Below, one piece after another: positions 12,601 through 26,223 of a DNA stretch of 64,000 nucleotides; the stretch's first letter is position 1, and each line of letters opens with the position of its first letter. The notes under the pieces are model-generated. The model was not told the origin of the DNA and did not search any database. It was given only the letters and a program-made list of their open reading frames with translations. Source of the stretch: Helicoverpa zea (lineage: Eukaryota; Arthropoda; Insecta; Lepidoptera; Noctuidae); NCBI RefSeq assembly GCF_022581195.2, contig NC_061467.1, positions 8,308,001 through 8,372,000 of the forward strand, given 5' to 3'. A program made the position numbers and the translations under genes.

Positions 12601-13989
12601 TAGAATATTGCCATATTAAGGTAAAAAGTTGTGCTATAAAGTTTTTTTTTTCATAAAATAAAAGCGAGTTTCTGTTTACATTTAGAAACTTTGACTTATA
12701 TTTTTCCTTTGACGGAACGCTGTAGGTACCTAGTTTTTAATTAATTAAAAAACAAAAAAAATAAGGGCCTACCAATTTGAGACATAAATTGTCGCAAGAT
12801 AATTTAGAGTTGAACCATTCCTTATTAAACTTATGGGAAATCATTATAAAAAGATCTATTATATACCTAATTCGAAATCGAACCGATTCACATCACACCG
12901 ACGCCATTCACGAAAACGCCTAGACGAAACTTTATCGAACTCCAAGTTTTAATTTCCTGCCAAAGGATACGGGACAATTTTATTTGCGAAAATCGAGTAC
13001 GCAGTTAGGATTTCAATTTTTAGTCCCGCTGTGACAGACAGATTTTGAATTATTTTCCTTCTGTGGAGTTAGCTAACGTGAGTCTAAATCTAAGTTTTGA
13101 CGGCTGGATTTGTTCCTTTAACCAAACAATTTACTTTTTTTTAATAAGATACTACAGTGGTAGATATCCTAATGGATAAATAAATAAAATCGATACTTTT
13201 TTTAAGTTTTGAGAGACTGTATTCTGCAGTAGAATAAAGAAAGACTTACAGGTTCTAGAAGCAGAAACTATTTCTAATTTATTTTATTCTCTTGATACAA
13301 ATTTGGATGTCCTACAGTAAAGCAAAATTTCCTAATTGCCAAAACTATATCTATACATAGTGCAACTACTGAGGTTTAGAATAATTCTCTAACACACGCC
13401 AACAAAAGTGTTATTTCAAGCACAATGTCTGTTTTCACTCAAATATACATTTCAAAACAAATTACCTAACAACAAATCTTTTTACTTTCTCCAAATGCAA
13501 AATACATAACACACAAAAGCCCACAAACAGTTCGCTAAGAAGCAAATCAACAAAGTCACTTCTACTGAAAGCTTCAGGAATAGCAATTAACAAAACAATC
13601 TGTATGACAGGCGCGGATAACTTTACTATTTTTTGGGTACGGAACCCAATTAAAGGGTGTAAGTTCTCAATCCGGTCATCTGTTTTTCAGAGGGTTGTAT
13701 TCTATGAATCTTTGTAATTGAAAGAATTTTTTGCGTAACAATAACGACATATCTTTTAAAAAACAAATTTTGTCTAGATTTTTGTCAAAATCACGCAACT
13801 TATATTTTACTAGATGAGAAATAGAAAAAAATAATTTCAATTTTATTTTAATGTCCTATGGTCCTACTACTCATTATGAGGTGCTACATACTGTACGTAA
13901 CGACTATCAGCACGTACATATTTAGATATGTTTTAAAGGATTTTATCTTTATAATTATAAAATCGACATCTTTAATTCGGTTAAGAAAT
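9681..13989. other. Intergenic, mostly unique AT-rich DNA
   Basis: No convincing gene. Short frames at 9682-9939 (minus), 10852-11073 and 11566-11784 (plus) have no recognisable motif. A 95-bp dispersed repeat lies at 11981-12075. Confidence 0.45.
11981..12075. repeat. Dispersed repeat shared with 37531-37615
   Basis: CGTTCCTCGT, then ATTTTGG.GCGCTACTTTCTTAGG, and CATCTCCGCTAGTCATTTTG TTCGCCATG. The second copy at 37531-37615 has the same order with a 12-bp gap. A moth repeat I have seen before but cannot classify. Confidence 0.65.
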
Positions 13990-14011
13990 AAAAATACCAC
14001 ACTTTCAGTAT

Positions 14012-14528
14012 GTGTGTTCACAGCACAATAAAAATCTCCGCTCCTCTAATAATCGTCTTCTTCACTGCCCTGCTCACCGTTCAGATATTATTCACTCTTC
14101 CTTCTTTGTTAAGTCTATTCGTCTCTGGAATGAGCTACCGCTGGAGATCAGGATGGTCAACAGTCGTTATTCCTTCAAAAAGAAATTACGCGACCATATT
14201 CATAGGAAATTGGCAGAATCGCAACTGTAGACTGTTTTCTTTGTCGTTTTTTTTTTTTTCATTTTTTTTTACTTCATTTTTTTTGGTAATTTGTTTCTTG
14301 GCCTCTCCTGGCAAATGTAATATGTAAGTATGTATGTATACTGTATATAATGTATTATTATTCATACATATATATATATTTTGTGTTCTTTGTTAATAAA
14401 ATTGTAACAAAAACTTTGCACCTACCACAGCTATTTCTCCACCACCCAAAGGTAGACTGGCAGAAAACGCCTATGGCGTTAAGTCCGCCTTGTACGAAAT
14501 GTGCAGAAGCATTAAATAAATAAATAAA
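14012..14528 (+). mobile_element. LINE remnant(s): reverse-transcriptase C-terminus and 3' tail
   Basis: The frame 14015-14230 encodes HSSFFVKSIRLWNELPLEIR then MVNSRYSFKKKLRDHIHRKL, the standard C-terminal motif of moth non-LTR reverse transcriptases, ending at TAG. A T-rich 3' UTR follows. From about 14415 a second recognisable tail begins (GGCGTTAAGTCCGCCTTGTA) ending in AATAAATAAATAAAA. These may be one element or two nested ones. No intact polymerase. Confidence 0.75.
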
Positions 14529-16911
14529 ATACCATACAAAGATTTCCAAGAATTTTGTTCTATACCTACGTATGTTATGTTCTATTCGGTAAGGTACGGA
14601 ACTCTCCTTGGATACGGGCTCCGACACACCCTTAGCCAATTTTCTTTATCTCCGCATGAACCTCAGAAACGCCTGCATCCAATTAAGACTGATTGATATA
14701 GGTTTCATTGTTTGCATCGCATAGACTGTCGGATAACAATTCAATTAGAATTCCCATTCTCGCGTCTCTTTGTTCAAGTGCTTTGTAAAAATAAAATAAC
14801 AATATTGAATAAATATTAATTGATTCTATGAGATATCAAGTTGAAAGATGAGGCTTAATTGAAAAGTTTTTTTTTGAGTTGAGTTTCATGTGCATATTTG
14901 TTTTTAATTTATTACTGTAACATCTGTATGATAAATGAATAAATTGACTCATTAAGTCTTTCATAGGTAGGTACTTCACAATGTTGTTTTGTTTGTTATA
15001 GCTTAAATAAGGCATAGGTCTGAAAATTTCAACAACGAAAATTGCATTACATTATTTACTTCTATTATAATAGTATTTCATTCTAACTTGAGCTTCAGAA
15101 TTTCTTCGCCTCAAATTCACACGATACAAAATGTAATAAACTAAAATCTAGTTTTGAAACTAGAAACCATGTACAGTACGATACAGTTCCGTAGGTACTT
15201 AGGAAACAATCTGTGACTGACTGAGAACAAAGTTCAACTTTCTCACTTGTTCGCTACCGAGGTGGGTTTCAAGCTTCTTGGACTTAACACTTCTGGCATG
15301 TGTAAATTGTAACATAGGTATATTTTTCGATGGGTAGATACGATAAATTATTGCATGATTAATAGGTACTTCTAATAGTTCTGTGTAGTACATAGGTTAT
15401 ATTCAACATAGTTACGGCTGGCTGGACAAACATTTACAATGATGTTCTTTGTAAAAAGGAATAGTACTTCGATGGGTACAAAAATAGTGCAAGAAGTTTA
15501 TTCTAGTTTGGTATATTTTAAATAACGCATTATTTTGTACATTTCAGACTATTTTCCATAATTTTAAAAAGTAAATACGCTAGAAATTGTGTGCGAAAAT
15601 AAAAGCTTTTGCAATAAAATCTATGATAATGACTGAAACAGTCTACATAACATACCCACCCAACACAAAAAATACGATGTTTCCTCAAAGCACCTAGATA
15701 TCTACCATCCCAACAGAAAAAAAAAAAAAAAAAATCTAGTACAGAGAAGCATTCAAAACATATGAAAACAAAACTGGAACAAAAGCGTTCGTGTCACAGA
15801 AGTCCCATACATCGACTTACTTCCACTAGAGTGGGCCTATTGAATGAAAAACGAACGCTCGCTCAGCCGAGAACTGATACGTTTCGATGTCTTGTATCTC
15901 TTCATATATACATGTACATACATATAAATTGACGTAAGTATTTATGTGTTTCATGGTCTGTCGCTTTTTGAAGGAAAGACTGCGAAAATGTTGATAGTGG
16001 TCGGGTCTTTTGCACTTTTTCGTTTTTTGGACAGGACAATGACGTTGTCTTTCGTCTTTTTGATGTGTCAATCGCAATTATAACAATAACCATAAATTAT
16101 TGTATAATGCACATTTACAGTTATTAAAAAGTTTTCCATTGTATCAAGTCCTATGAGATTTTTCCTAAAATCGTCTGTAGTTAATTTCAGTTCAAATTCA
16201 ATTAATACTTACTTTAGTAACTATTTTAACAGTAACAATTAGCACTTACGAAACAAAATATTTACCTCTTCAAGAAACAGAAGAATAACATTCCCAATTT
16301 GTCAACACTGCAAGTTGCACTCACCCACTATTCAAATCATTCTCCCATTTATTCGCACAAAACCGTTCTAGATTTCATTCAATAGAACTTTTGCAAAAAT
16401 AAATAAATTACAAAATTAGTCGTCGACAGGAGCTCATTGTAAAGTTGTCAATAAAAGCATTCATAAAATAATTTTCAGTCGCAGGCAACAATATTTTTTT
16501 ATTATTTTTCAATGCAGCTTCAGTGCGATTAAACGTTGAATATTTAATTTTCAATACGCTGCAGTTTTCAAGCTATTGAATTCCAGAACGGATTAGATTT
16601 TTTTATGAAACTAGAAATAGAACTTGTTTTTAATATTCTCTACAAATATGTAACTCGCAAAAGAACATAATTGTGCCGGTGATATTTCAGTTTGTTTTTA
16701 AAGAGAGCTTGTGTCTTTATATGGTATATAGTAATACAATTATTACATTTATCGAGAAAGTCTAAGTATATACAAGTTTTCATCCAGATGCATGTCCTCA
16801 CGGGACATGGCTGAAACTGCTAGCAAAACGCAGTCAATCAGTAATAGCCACGTGCGTCAATATTTCACAGATAAATCGTTCTTTCTCTAACCAGTGGCCA
16901 CTTTTATGAAA

Positions 16912-16976
16912 CCAGCCATAACACCAGGAAGCCGTGAAAAGGGGGCTTTTTGTGGGGATGCTGTCCAATGTTGTCA
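16912..16976. repeat. Dispersed repeat, copy 2
   Basis: CCAGCCATAACACCAGGAAG, CGTGAAAAGGGGGCTTTTTG and GGGGATGCTGTCCA, matching 6971-7025. Confidence 0.6.
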
Positions 16977-17744
16977 TTTACAGTCCTTTGGCATGAAACG
17001 TAAAGTCATAAACAAATTATATGAAAATCAATAATAGATGATAGCTTTTGGTGGACAGACAAAACGCAGACTGGTTAAAAAATACCCGTGTATGACTGGT
17101 ATGAAAAAGTAGCCAGGACCTTAATCAATGGTTTCAATAACTTCATGGGAATTGTGACATCCAACGTCAGGTTTCCACTTTGTTAAAGTGATTTACGTAA
17201 CGCTCTGATGAACCTGTAATTGAAAACATCATCAAAGGCTTTTAAACTGATATTTTAATAACCACTCGTATAATTAATTTGCTCAATAACAGTACATTTA
17301 AAATTTTAATTACTGGGAAGTATCCTTTATGAATATTTTACTGTAATTAAATTCGTATATAAAACAGATTCGCCAATAATTGTCGGTGGGGTTACAAAAG
17401 ATTCGCTGACGTTTTCGCTTTAAATGGAAAATAATATATTCTTTGAGTAATTTTCTTCCTGGAAATGTTTAATGTTGGTAAAGCGAACGGTAATAATTAT
17501 TGTTACAATTAAACTCACTTAACTTGCTTTCGTAGGTACTATTTTTAATAATCTATGACATCAAGAACAAACATGAAGATAAATAAGTACCTACTTGCTT
17601 TCGTAGTCAGACCTTACTAGATTATGCATGGAATAAAACTCATTCATCTGTTAAATATCGATTCCGACTATTCGATATAATCAGTTGAGATTGAACCAAT
17701 TCGATGGTGATAGTAAATAATGACACTTCGTTTCTAGTCTATAG

Positions 17745-17830
17745 AATACTTACGTTTCCCCGCGGTTCCACCCATATCCTGGGGAAAGTACCTATTTCCC
17801 ACATGCTGTAGTAAAAAGTATCCCATGTCC
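17745..17830 (+). repeat. Fragment of a common moth Helitron-like repeat
   Basis: TACGTTTCCCCGCGGTTCCA, CCCATATCCTGGGGAAAGTA and TATCCCATGTCCATTCT follow the order of the 'CCCGCGG...CCGTGGGAACTACTGCCC...' moth repeat, here diverged. Confidence 0.45.
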
Positions 17831-20800
17831 ATTCTTAGGCTCTAGACTATTTTGTGTATTCAATATTATAATCGATGCAGTCATTTTTGTGTGAAAGGTG
17901 GACATATAAAGTTAGTTTCATATTCAGAATATCAGCAAGGATTAGGCATATAACGTTTATCACTACCCACAGAGTAGAATAACTTCTTCTTTCATTCTTC
18001 AAATTAGGATACAGCGACTATCAAAGTGTCGCATCACTCTCCGGTTGCCTAGCAACAGAAAAAACCGCATTTTCCTCCTAACATCATCGTGATATTCCGA
18101 TACTATTCACGTGTAGCCATCAAACCTTCATTTACCTCTGATTTGCCTGTACACTGGTGTACATAACTCAGCTTGACACATCAATAATAAAAAACTCTTG
18201 GAGCGTGAACAGCCTACATCTCGACAAGGGTCTGGCGATTTTCTTGTACCCATTGTGTTGGTCCACAACAATATATATTACATTTGCGATTTATTTTTTT
18301 ACTAGTCACGCGGGTTTTGTATTGTTGTAGGGTTAGAAGGTGTTATTTTTTCGTATTTGGCAAAAAATATTGTATGTTATCTATGTTGACGAAAATTGAT
18401 CGTAACCCTCTGAACTTTACATAATATACCTACTGAGTTACAAAATGTCCTTAAACTTTTGAAAACTCACAAAAATATCTGACTCTGCCTAAGTGTCCTG
18501 AATTAAGTACATAGCCTCAGGTCCATGATTACATTTTCGAATGATTCAAAAATTGCATCAGCTCGTTGAAGAACCTTGTTCAAAGGTGATATTTTACTCG
18601 TTAAGATTTCAATTGTCCATCGAATATGTAAAATCATGATTCAGTTTTTTTTTAAGTGTACATTTAAAATATGTTTATAGCATTTATCTTAAAGCTATAC
18701 CTACTTTGTCCTCACCATATACCCATTTCTTTTCGTCTACCATCCTCTATGGATTACACTGACATTTCATTTCCTCGTGTGTTACCGTTCCAGAAACCTG
18801 TCTCTTTGAATGCTAGCCTTGCATAATTCTTTCTAGAAATTTTCCGCTCCTTACATTATCCTTATTATCATATAATGCTCCTCTAAGAAGTTTTAAAGAG
18901 GAACGGAGTTTAATTTTGCGGTTGCTTCTTATGCGTACATTAGAAGTTTACAAAGCGTTTGATGGTTTGCTACGAATACATTTAAAGATCCAGCAAAAAT
19001 TGTCAAAACAAATTGAATACAGATAATAATTTGATGTACAGAAAGTAGTTACTTAAGTTTAGGATGTTGAAAGTAGTTCTCAAGGGGCGCGGGTAAAACC
19101 ACGGGATGCAGTTAAAATATCATACAACTATTTAACAATTCCATGCGTTGAAGTCGTGAGCGAAAACTAGAAGATAATAAAATTTAACCCAATTAAATCA
19201 AACGGCTTAATTTTATAATCCAACCATTTCGATATGAGTTTTATTGGTTTTAATGCTAAACCACAGAATGTTCAAATAATTTGTTGTAACAAAATGTAGC
19301 TTATTGTATTTTAATTTTATTGTAACAATTAACATCAAACACCATTTAAGCCAAGGGATTATGAAACTATATTTTTATCCTTTTATCGTTCCGGGAAAAT
19401 TTTACGGAAAACTCTAACACCCCCGCTGGGACTGGCAAAAAATACAAAACAAAACTGAAACAGACTAGATAGTTTTATTTTAAATGCGCTCTACTTACAC
19501 TAAACACCCCTATTTGCTCGGAACCCGCAATATTCGTGTACAAAGTCGTTAATTTTTATTGCCACGAGCCACCTTAGTAAGTAGCCTTAGCGACTTTTCC
19601 CAACACCCCAAGCGAATGAGCCCGTCCAACACTGCTGTGTAACTTTGAATTGACAAAACGAGAAAAAAAGCTGTACAGTCGGGAGAAAAAGTTGTGTGGC
19701 TAACTCGACGTATTGTCTAAGCCAGCCAGTTTCGACTTTTTTGCAAAGCTAAAGCTTTTTACACTGTTTAATCGGGTTGACTGCGCTGGACTTGTATTGA
19801 TCTGTGTTCTTTGGCGCTCATTCGATTGTGAAGATTCGAGAATGGCTCTTTGAGGCTTCTTTGGTTAGATGTTAGACATGTTTTGGGTTCTAGTATGCGG
19901 GTTAGAGGAAGCATTTCGAACAGTTTTGTAGGTAATTGGTTAGATTCCGGGTTCTACGAACTAATTTTACTTCAGTTTGGATTAAAATTGGTAAGAAAAT
20001 TGCAGTAAAAACAAATACAGAGCAGAACGTATACACCACTCTTTAAAATAATAGTGCCTGGGGCTGTATGAAATTTGTAAATTCCAAAGCGAGATTTGTA
20101 TGCAGTATTTTTTGTAACATTTTTATTTTTAAAATGTGCTTCCATTTCCATTGTTTAACATCAAAATTACGGAACTTACGTTTTCATTGTGTAACTTAAC
20201 AAAATATTGGCAAAGACAAAATAGTGTTACTTGAAAACAAAACAGCATCACCAGCGAAAAGAAAAAATGTTTTAAAGCGACACAAAATGCGACAATGATT
20301 TCCCAAGACGCTCCTTTCGACGCAAAAATGTCAACCGTTAGCTTACCCCGGTTTTTGCGGTGCGACGAATCTTCGACGCATTGACGAATCTTATCGAAGT
20401 CCCAAAGGGCTTGGCTGGCCTTATCGTGACACGGTACACGCTACTTTGGGAAACAATGCCGGGGAGTTAGGATCGAAGAAGCTTTGGATGCGGGAAAATG
20501 TGTGGAGAAATTGAAGGCCACTGTTGTATTTAGATGCAGGATTGTATCTTTTGGGTCTTCTATTTGTTGATGGGTTTTTTCTTTAAATGAGATGACTTGT
20601 TTCCTATTTTGACATTCTTCACTAATGCATTTTTTTACAGGGTTCACGCCTAGACTTCGCTCGATGTTTTCTCACCTTGAAATAAATAAAAGAAAAATGC
20701 CCTATAACAAGAATCTACTAAATAATGCATTACAAAAATTTCATTAAAAACAGAAACAAAATTAATTAAACCACACTCCTTGCTTCGTTACTCTCCGTGG

Positions 20801-21872
20801 TAAGATATCATTGCTCTCCAGTTTACGCAGCCAGCTCGCTTCCAACATGATAAGATGGATGGATACATCATTCAGGCACGTTGCTTTGTACACCACTTTT
20901 ATAGCCAACCACTGAAGTACACGGTCTTCTATATTATTTAAGAAGAAAGAACGAAGGTTAGGAATTGAATACAAAGTACTGGAAGATATAGAGTAGGTAG
21001 TACTTATTCTACTTATATTGGGCTGTGGTAGTCGCATTGCGGATGAATATAAAAGTTTTTAGTTCTAACTAGATGGTCGGTGGCAGCGATGCGAGACTTA
21101 CAGTCACTTGTTTGTTTCTTCATTTCTTTTGTACTGCGGGAGATGAGAGGTCGATAATAAGGCAAAGGATAAAGTTATTGTATTGCAATTAGGAGGATAT
21201 TGAGACTGAATTTTTATTTTCAAGAAGTTTTCCTATAACTGCAATGCTAATACTCTTTGTTAAAATAGGTTCATCGTTTCAATTTCTTCTTACATTTTGA
21301 AATGTGAATTAAGGTTCACTTTATCACTTTATGAAAGAAAATATACATAGGTATATTTGGGACTACCGAGTTCCAAAAAATATAATGGTAAAATAAAATT
21401 TTTATTACCCAACAAATAGGCAGATATTGCAAAAGCAATTCAATTTCAACCTGTGACCCCTACCATGTATCCAAGGGTAGCAAATAAAGGTAACTCTAAC
21501 TTTACGATTTCCCCCCTTTTGGGGTAAACAATGTAACTTTTATGACCCTTTCTATCCAAAGGCTGTATGTAAAATAGATGCCTCTATTTTACAACGGTGT
21601 TCCACTCATGTTTATTTGATTTTAAAGAAGGCTGTAAAGGAACGAGTGTTCTTGGCGAGTATTTTTGTAAAATATTATGGTATGCCTTTTGTTATGATTG
21701 TAGTAGCCTGGTTTTATCTTCTTCAGTTTTATTGCTTGGCTTCTGTTATCTAAATAACTTGGTTTTACTGGGGCTTTTGGAAAATTCCAAATAATAAAAA
21801 AACACAAAAGTTTTGATTTTCTTCTTATTTCATTAACTTTACTTTTAGGAGTAAAACACATTATTTTGTACT

Positions 21873-21912
21873 AGCTGTTGCCCGCGACTTCGTCTGCGTG
21901 GGCAATTTGGAA
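21873..21912 (+). repeat. Start of a common moth repeat
   Basis: TACTAGCTGTTGCCCGCGAC followed by TTCGTCTGCGTGGG is the hallmark beginning of a very abundant lepidopteran non-autonomous element. Pieces of its middle lie at 24620-24740 and 25040-25255. Confidence 0.65.
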
Positions 21913-22221
21913 TTGTCAAAATACTACTTATGCCGTAGCGTAGGTGTATTCTTTTACATAACAATATAATTAGGATTACCACTTAGCAGCAGCACAGGTT
22001 GATCAATCAAGGTGGTGTCGACGGTGTGTGACTATTTATCTAAACAAAAGAAGTAAAGTTTGTGACGTTGAGGAAATCTCTGGATCTAGTCAACCGATTT
22101 GGAAAATTATTACGTAATTCTCACATAAAACAAAGGTCTGACAAAGTTGTCATTTGTACATTTTCTGCAGCAGCTGCGACAAATCAGGAGCCAGAAAGTC
22201 TGTCAAACAGTTTTACTTACC

Positions 22222-22345
22222 ACGGATAACGCGGTGTATAGTTCACTGGGTTGAAGAGATCAGATAGGCACTCCAAGTAAACATTGGTACTCAAAAAGAT
22301 TCGGTTTGACTGGAAGCCAACACCCACACAATTGAGGAATAGCTG
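22222..22345 (+). mobile_element. SINE 3' fragment, diverged
   Basis: Follows the 3' part of the SINE at 59658-60040: 'TTCACTGGGTTGAAGAGATC', AGATAGGCACTCC, ATTGGTACTCA and TTTGACTGGAAGCCAACACC. The tRNA head is absent. Confidence 0.65.
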
Positions 22346-22836
22346 GGTGGTTGATGACTGAGTCATCAGGCAAGCGCATAGTTTCACTACTTGTATTTTG
22401 GGGATTTTCTGTGCACTCACTCACTATGTTATGTTGGAATTCCACCGAAATGTTTGCATTAGTTCACGATCAGGTAAAGTATACGTCCGAGAGAGTAAGT
22501 CCAATTCGTGTGTTGGCACTTGAAGCCTGCAGTTCTTCCAAGATTTTCAAAATGTACGCTCGCAATTTGTCATTTCTTGGTGGAGCCAGCAGATCAGAAG
22601 AAACATAAGTGCTGTGTATACTGTGCGTCACTACTGCACAACGGTAAAATTTCGTCTTTATAAATAGCACAAACGTTCGCTCTCTTGCGGAGGACGTTTA
22701 AATACCATATTATGTGTCACACGTAGGTAAACAGGACAACAGTATATTATCATCGAACCGCTTTCAAAGATCTGATGAGCGAACAGACCAGAACCAGAAG
22801 AAAAAAAAAGACACATATATTTGCAAACAAATTGAA

Positions 22837-23088
22837 AAAACTTCTCCTAAGCAAATGCTACTATAGCGTCAAAGAATACCTTGACGATAAAAAGATAGTC
22901 GAATGAATAACTTGTGTTTTCCTAATCTACTATTGCATCTACTACTGTAATTAGACTTTCTAGCCTTCTTTTGCTGTACCCTAACAGGGTCCATAATATG
23001 TACCTAGCTTTAAGCCCCTTGTAACATCTTTATAACTTTATTATGGTATGCAAATAAATATGAATATGAATATGAATATGAACTGACT
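22837..23088 (+). mobile_element. LINE 3' end: reverse-transcriptase C-terminus, UTR and microsatellite
   Basis: Encodes FANKLKKLLLSKCYYSVKEY then LDDKKIVE and a TGA, a typical non-LTR C-terminus and close in pattern to the minus-strand fragment at 37502-37191. The 3' UTR ends with CAAATAAATATGAATATGAA and about four GAATAT-type units. 5'-truncated, dead. Confidence 0.75.
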
Positions 23089-23539
23089 TGATCGCCTCGA
23101 GAAAATCAGAGCTCTATGAAGCGATCATTCGCTTTGATTCCTACTGCTATTGTGGTTTCTGAAAATGTATTCAATTAACCAACGATGAATATAATTCTTA
23201 GCCAGCCGACTCTTTTGACTTCTCGAAAATCATAACGATGGTTTTTGTGCAATGCACAAACGGAAATTCGATATACTACACATTCGATATTCACACTTAT
23301 ACAGAATTGATATTAAAAGGTTTGACAACGGGCTATAGTAGCGTAGTTAAACTAACTGAAACAATTTTAGTGATCCTTCAATAAAGTTAGAGAAGCGGGT
23401 GTGCATGATGAACATTAAGAGTTGGTAAATACGTGATGATGATGACCTAATTCATTACTATTCTAATTTGTTCATGTACCACAAAACTCAAGTTAAGGTG
23501 GAGAAAAGGATTACCAAGCTCCCAAAGGCCTGGGCATTT

Positions 23540-23940
23540 GAAACACGTTGCATGGCATCCTGGAAAGTTACGTAATTCTCAGCCATCAGTTTGAGCAGTG
23601 TGAGGGAGTGTCAGGCTTTGGCCCTAGTGGGCCTCACAGGGGTTTGCTGAATCTCCTCGAGGGGCGCGTGAAATAACGGGTCTCCCAGAAGCCGGAAGGT
23701 CGATGACCCACTCAAAACTAATCGCTCACGCCTACGGTGGCCGGGAGTCGTCTCTCGACATCCGGCTTTCGTGGTGTCTTACCGCAGTGGCTGGAATGAG
23801 AGTTGGGAATTTTCAGTCGCTCCGCTGCCTCATTCTTTGTCATCCCATTTCTTCTCGCTCCAGATCATAGTTTAAACCGGGGCCGGGTGCGATAGGTCGC
23901 ACAGTCCGCACAGTGGTGAGATCCGGGCGCCACCTCCATG
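23540..23940. repeat. GC-richer block, probable decayed mobile element
   Basis: About 400 bp with clearly higher GC than its surroundings, including GGCCCTAGTGGGCCTCACAG, CCTCGAGGGGCGCGTGAAAT and GATGACCCACTCAAAACTAA. No open frame of note. The base composition and isolation suggest a retroelement piece, but I do not recognise the family. Confidence 0.4.
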
Positions 23941-24619
23941 AGATCAGAGTTGGGAATGTATGTTTGCAAAAACTAATAGAACATTTAGCAAAAACACGTT
24001 TGATAGTAATTCTGTCTTAGTAACTGAATAATATAAATGATATAAACGTAGCTATATAAAAGATGTTTTTTTAGACTCAGTCCGTGGGTCTGACTGTGAC
24101 TGTTCGTAATTGTAAACGGTGTATTTGTGATATAATTCTTAGCTCGATGATTTGTGATCAGGAGTTGAAAGCAAGTATGTCTCTGGCCTGCGACGCGTAA
24201 TTTGTACGTTTTCAGAACGAACGAACTCTTGTCTTCTGTTGACATCTTGTTGACGTATTGTGACAGGTAGTTATTCCCATTGATGTTAATTTTAGAAGTG
24301 ACACAATGTTTTCGGTCGTATTTTGCCTACATTCTTTATTACTCAAAAAGTATATTAATAAGGACCTTCTATTTATATGTAAGTGAATTCAAAATAATGT
24401 AATATATTAAAACCAGGAACTTATTTTTAAGGATGTTTGAATATTAATTACAATGTTTTTTTTTATAATAATAAAATCTTAGACTCGCAATGCACTTTCA
24501 GTGTGATGCATGTTTGTTATTGGATGAAATGAATGGATATTCATGTTTATGAGAGGTATAGCTTATATTATGTCAGAACAACATATGTAGACTTTTTAAG
24601 AATGTGGGGAAGTTCATAA

Positions 24620-24745
24620 TTTCTTCGGGACGTGGGTACCGCTTCCCATGGGAACTACTGCCCGCACCGGGATAAAATATACCCTATGTTACTCGCAGAT
24701 AATGTAGCTTTCTAATGGTGAAAGAATTATAAAAATGTCCCTGAT
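24620..24745 (+). repeat. Middle part of common moth non-autonomous element
   Basis: CGTGGGTACCGCTTCCCATG, GGAACTACTGCCCGCACCGG, GATAAAATATACCCTATGTT, ACTCGCAGATAATGTAGCTT and CTAATGGTGAAAGAATT appear in the usual order of this family. Confidence 0.7.
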
Positions 24746-25039
24746 GATGCGCTGATATTTCTTGTAGTGTTTTTATAGTAGCAAAATACACAAGTAGTCA
24801 TATATTTTTTTCTTGAAAGTAAGAACATACCATGACAAAGTGAAGTCTGTTTTCATTGATATTTTACCTACTACCAGTTTTATGGCACATCTGTTTCTGC
24901 ATGATTTTCTTCATCTATAATTTTAGGATATCATTTCTTTAAATTCAGTTTTTTGCTCAAGTTACTTATAAAAGCGTTATTTTCTATGTAAAGATAGATA
25001 ATAGGCCGATAAACTTACAAAGTTCAACATTCAAATATG

Positions 25040-25255
25040 TGTCATTATTGCACCCGCTGTTGCAGAAACGTTAACAGAAATTATCGTTCATTGCTCATCC
25101 CCCGTAGGTGATAGCGTGATAATATATATCCTATATGTTGAACAGGCTCCCAGGTAATATTCATGCAAAATTTGATTTAAATCTATGCAGTACTTTTCGA
25201 GTTCAGTGAGACCAAACATACAGACAAACAGACAAACAGACAAAAATTATAAAAA
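25040..25255 (+). repeat. Helitron-like moth repeat fragment
   Basis: TTCATTGCTCATCCCCCGTA, GATAGCGTGATAATATATAT, GGCTCCCAGGTAATATTCAT, CAAAATTTGATTTAAATCTA and GTACTTTTCGAGTTCAGTGA, ending with three CAGACAAA units. This is a familiar lepidopteran order; the clade is uncertain. Confidence 0.55.
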
Positions 25256-26223
25256 CTATATATTTGGGTTCAGAATCGATAATAGATCACCCCCCAAGTA
25301 TTCTTTTTAAAAAATATTCAATGTACAGTTTTGACTTTCCTATCATTTTATTATATGTATAGATTATTTGATTTTAGAATAAAACGAAATTTCCTTTGTT
25401 TCGAGTATAGCTACTGTGATTTGGGCTAAAAAAAGTTTGTCACAATACACGACCACTATGTCCCGGCAGGTTCAATAGAAACAATATGATTGACAAAAAT
25501 GCACTCTAGTTTTAGTGCAATAGAATTATGTTTCACTATGTAGCCCATTTTTCTACATTGTGTCTCGTAAACAATTTTAAGCTAGAGTTACTATTTTTCT
25601 TTACGTTTGTTTATACACAGGATTTTTTTTAGATAGCTTCAACCCTCCTCATCATTTTTCATATGGTTAATTTAATATTTATCATAAAATTTTGTATTTT
25701 TTAAATGTCAAAGTCTGAAAGGAGAGGAGTTGTGATTGGCACGGCTAACTTTAAATTGGTTTTGTCGCAGCCCAAAGTACTGATACTCCTCTAAATTGTG
25801 TTTATTTATGAGAAGGGGATATTTTAAACCACATGCGTACAATATCTAAACAATAAAACGATTTACAAAAAAATAACGAAACTCTTAACATTGCCATCAA
25901 TCATCAGTAGGTATAGACTATTTAGAGCAGGTGAACATTTTATCAAACTCGCATAGTTCTTCAAAAATGTTTTCATCCAATGCAAAGGTACATTAATCAT
26001 TAATTAAAACTGCATTATCAGTTTTCTGAAAATCACTTTAAAAACTTTTCAAAACGCAGACAAACTTTCTACCAGGAATTAGTCCAAAACAAGGATTAAC
26101 CAATTTCTTAGCAATCAAAAAAAACAAATTTAGAATACACTCTCACGCATGCTTGGCTATCCCTATTGATACTAGTAACATACTACAGTCATTAAAACCC
26201 TTTGAAATACACGTAAAGTAATA

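Larger units (their letters stand above)
14529..22200. other. Intergenic, no gene recognised
   Basis: AT-rich DNA with scattered repeat pieces: 16912-16976, 17745-17830 and 21873-21912, and a run of about 20 A near 15717-15734. Frames at 15199-15393, 15826-16093, 20441-20647, 20762-21037 and 21597-21861 have no motif or splice context I trust. Confidence 0.45.

Noticed and set aside
14010..14327. 105-codon plus frame with a hydrophobic Phe-rich tail
   Set aside because: Out of frame with the reverse-transcriptase remnant at 14015-14230, which explains the region.
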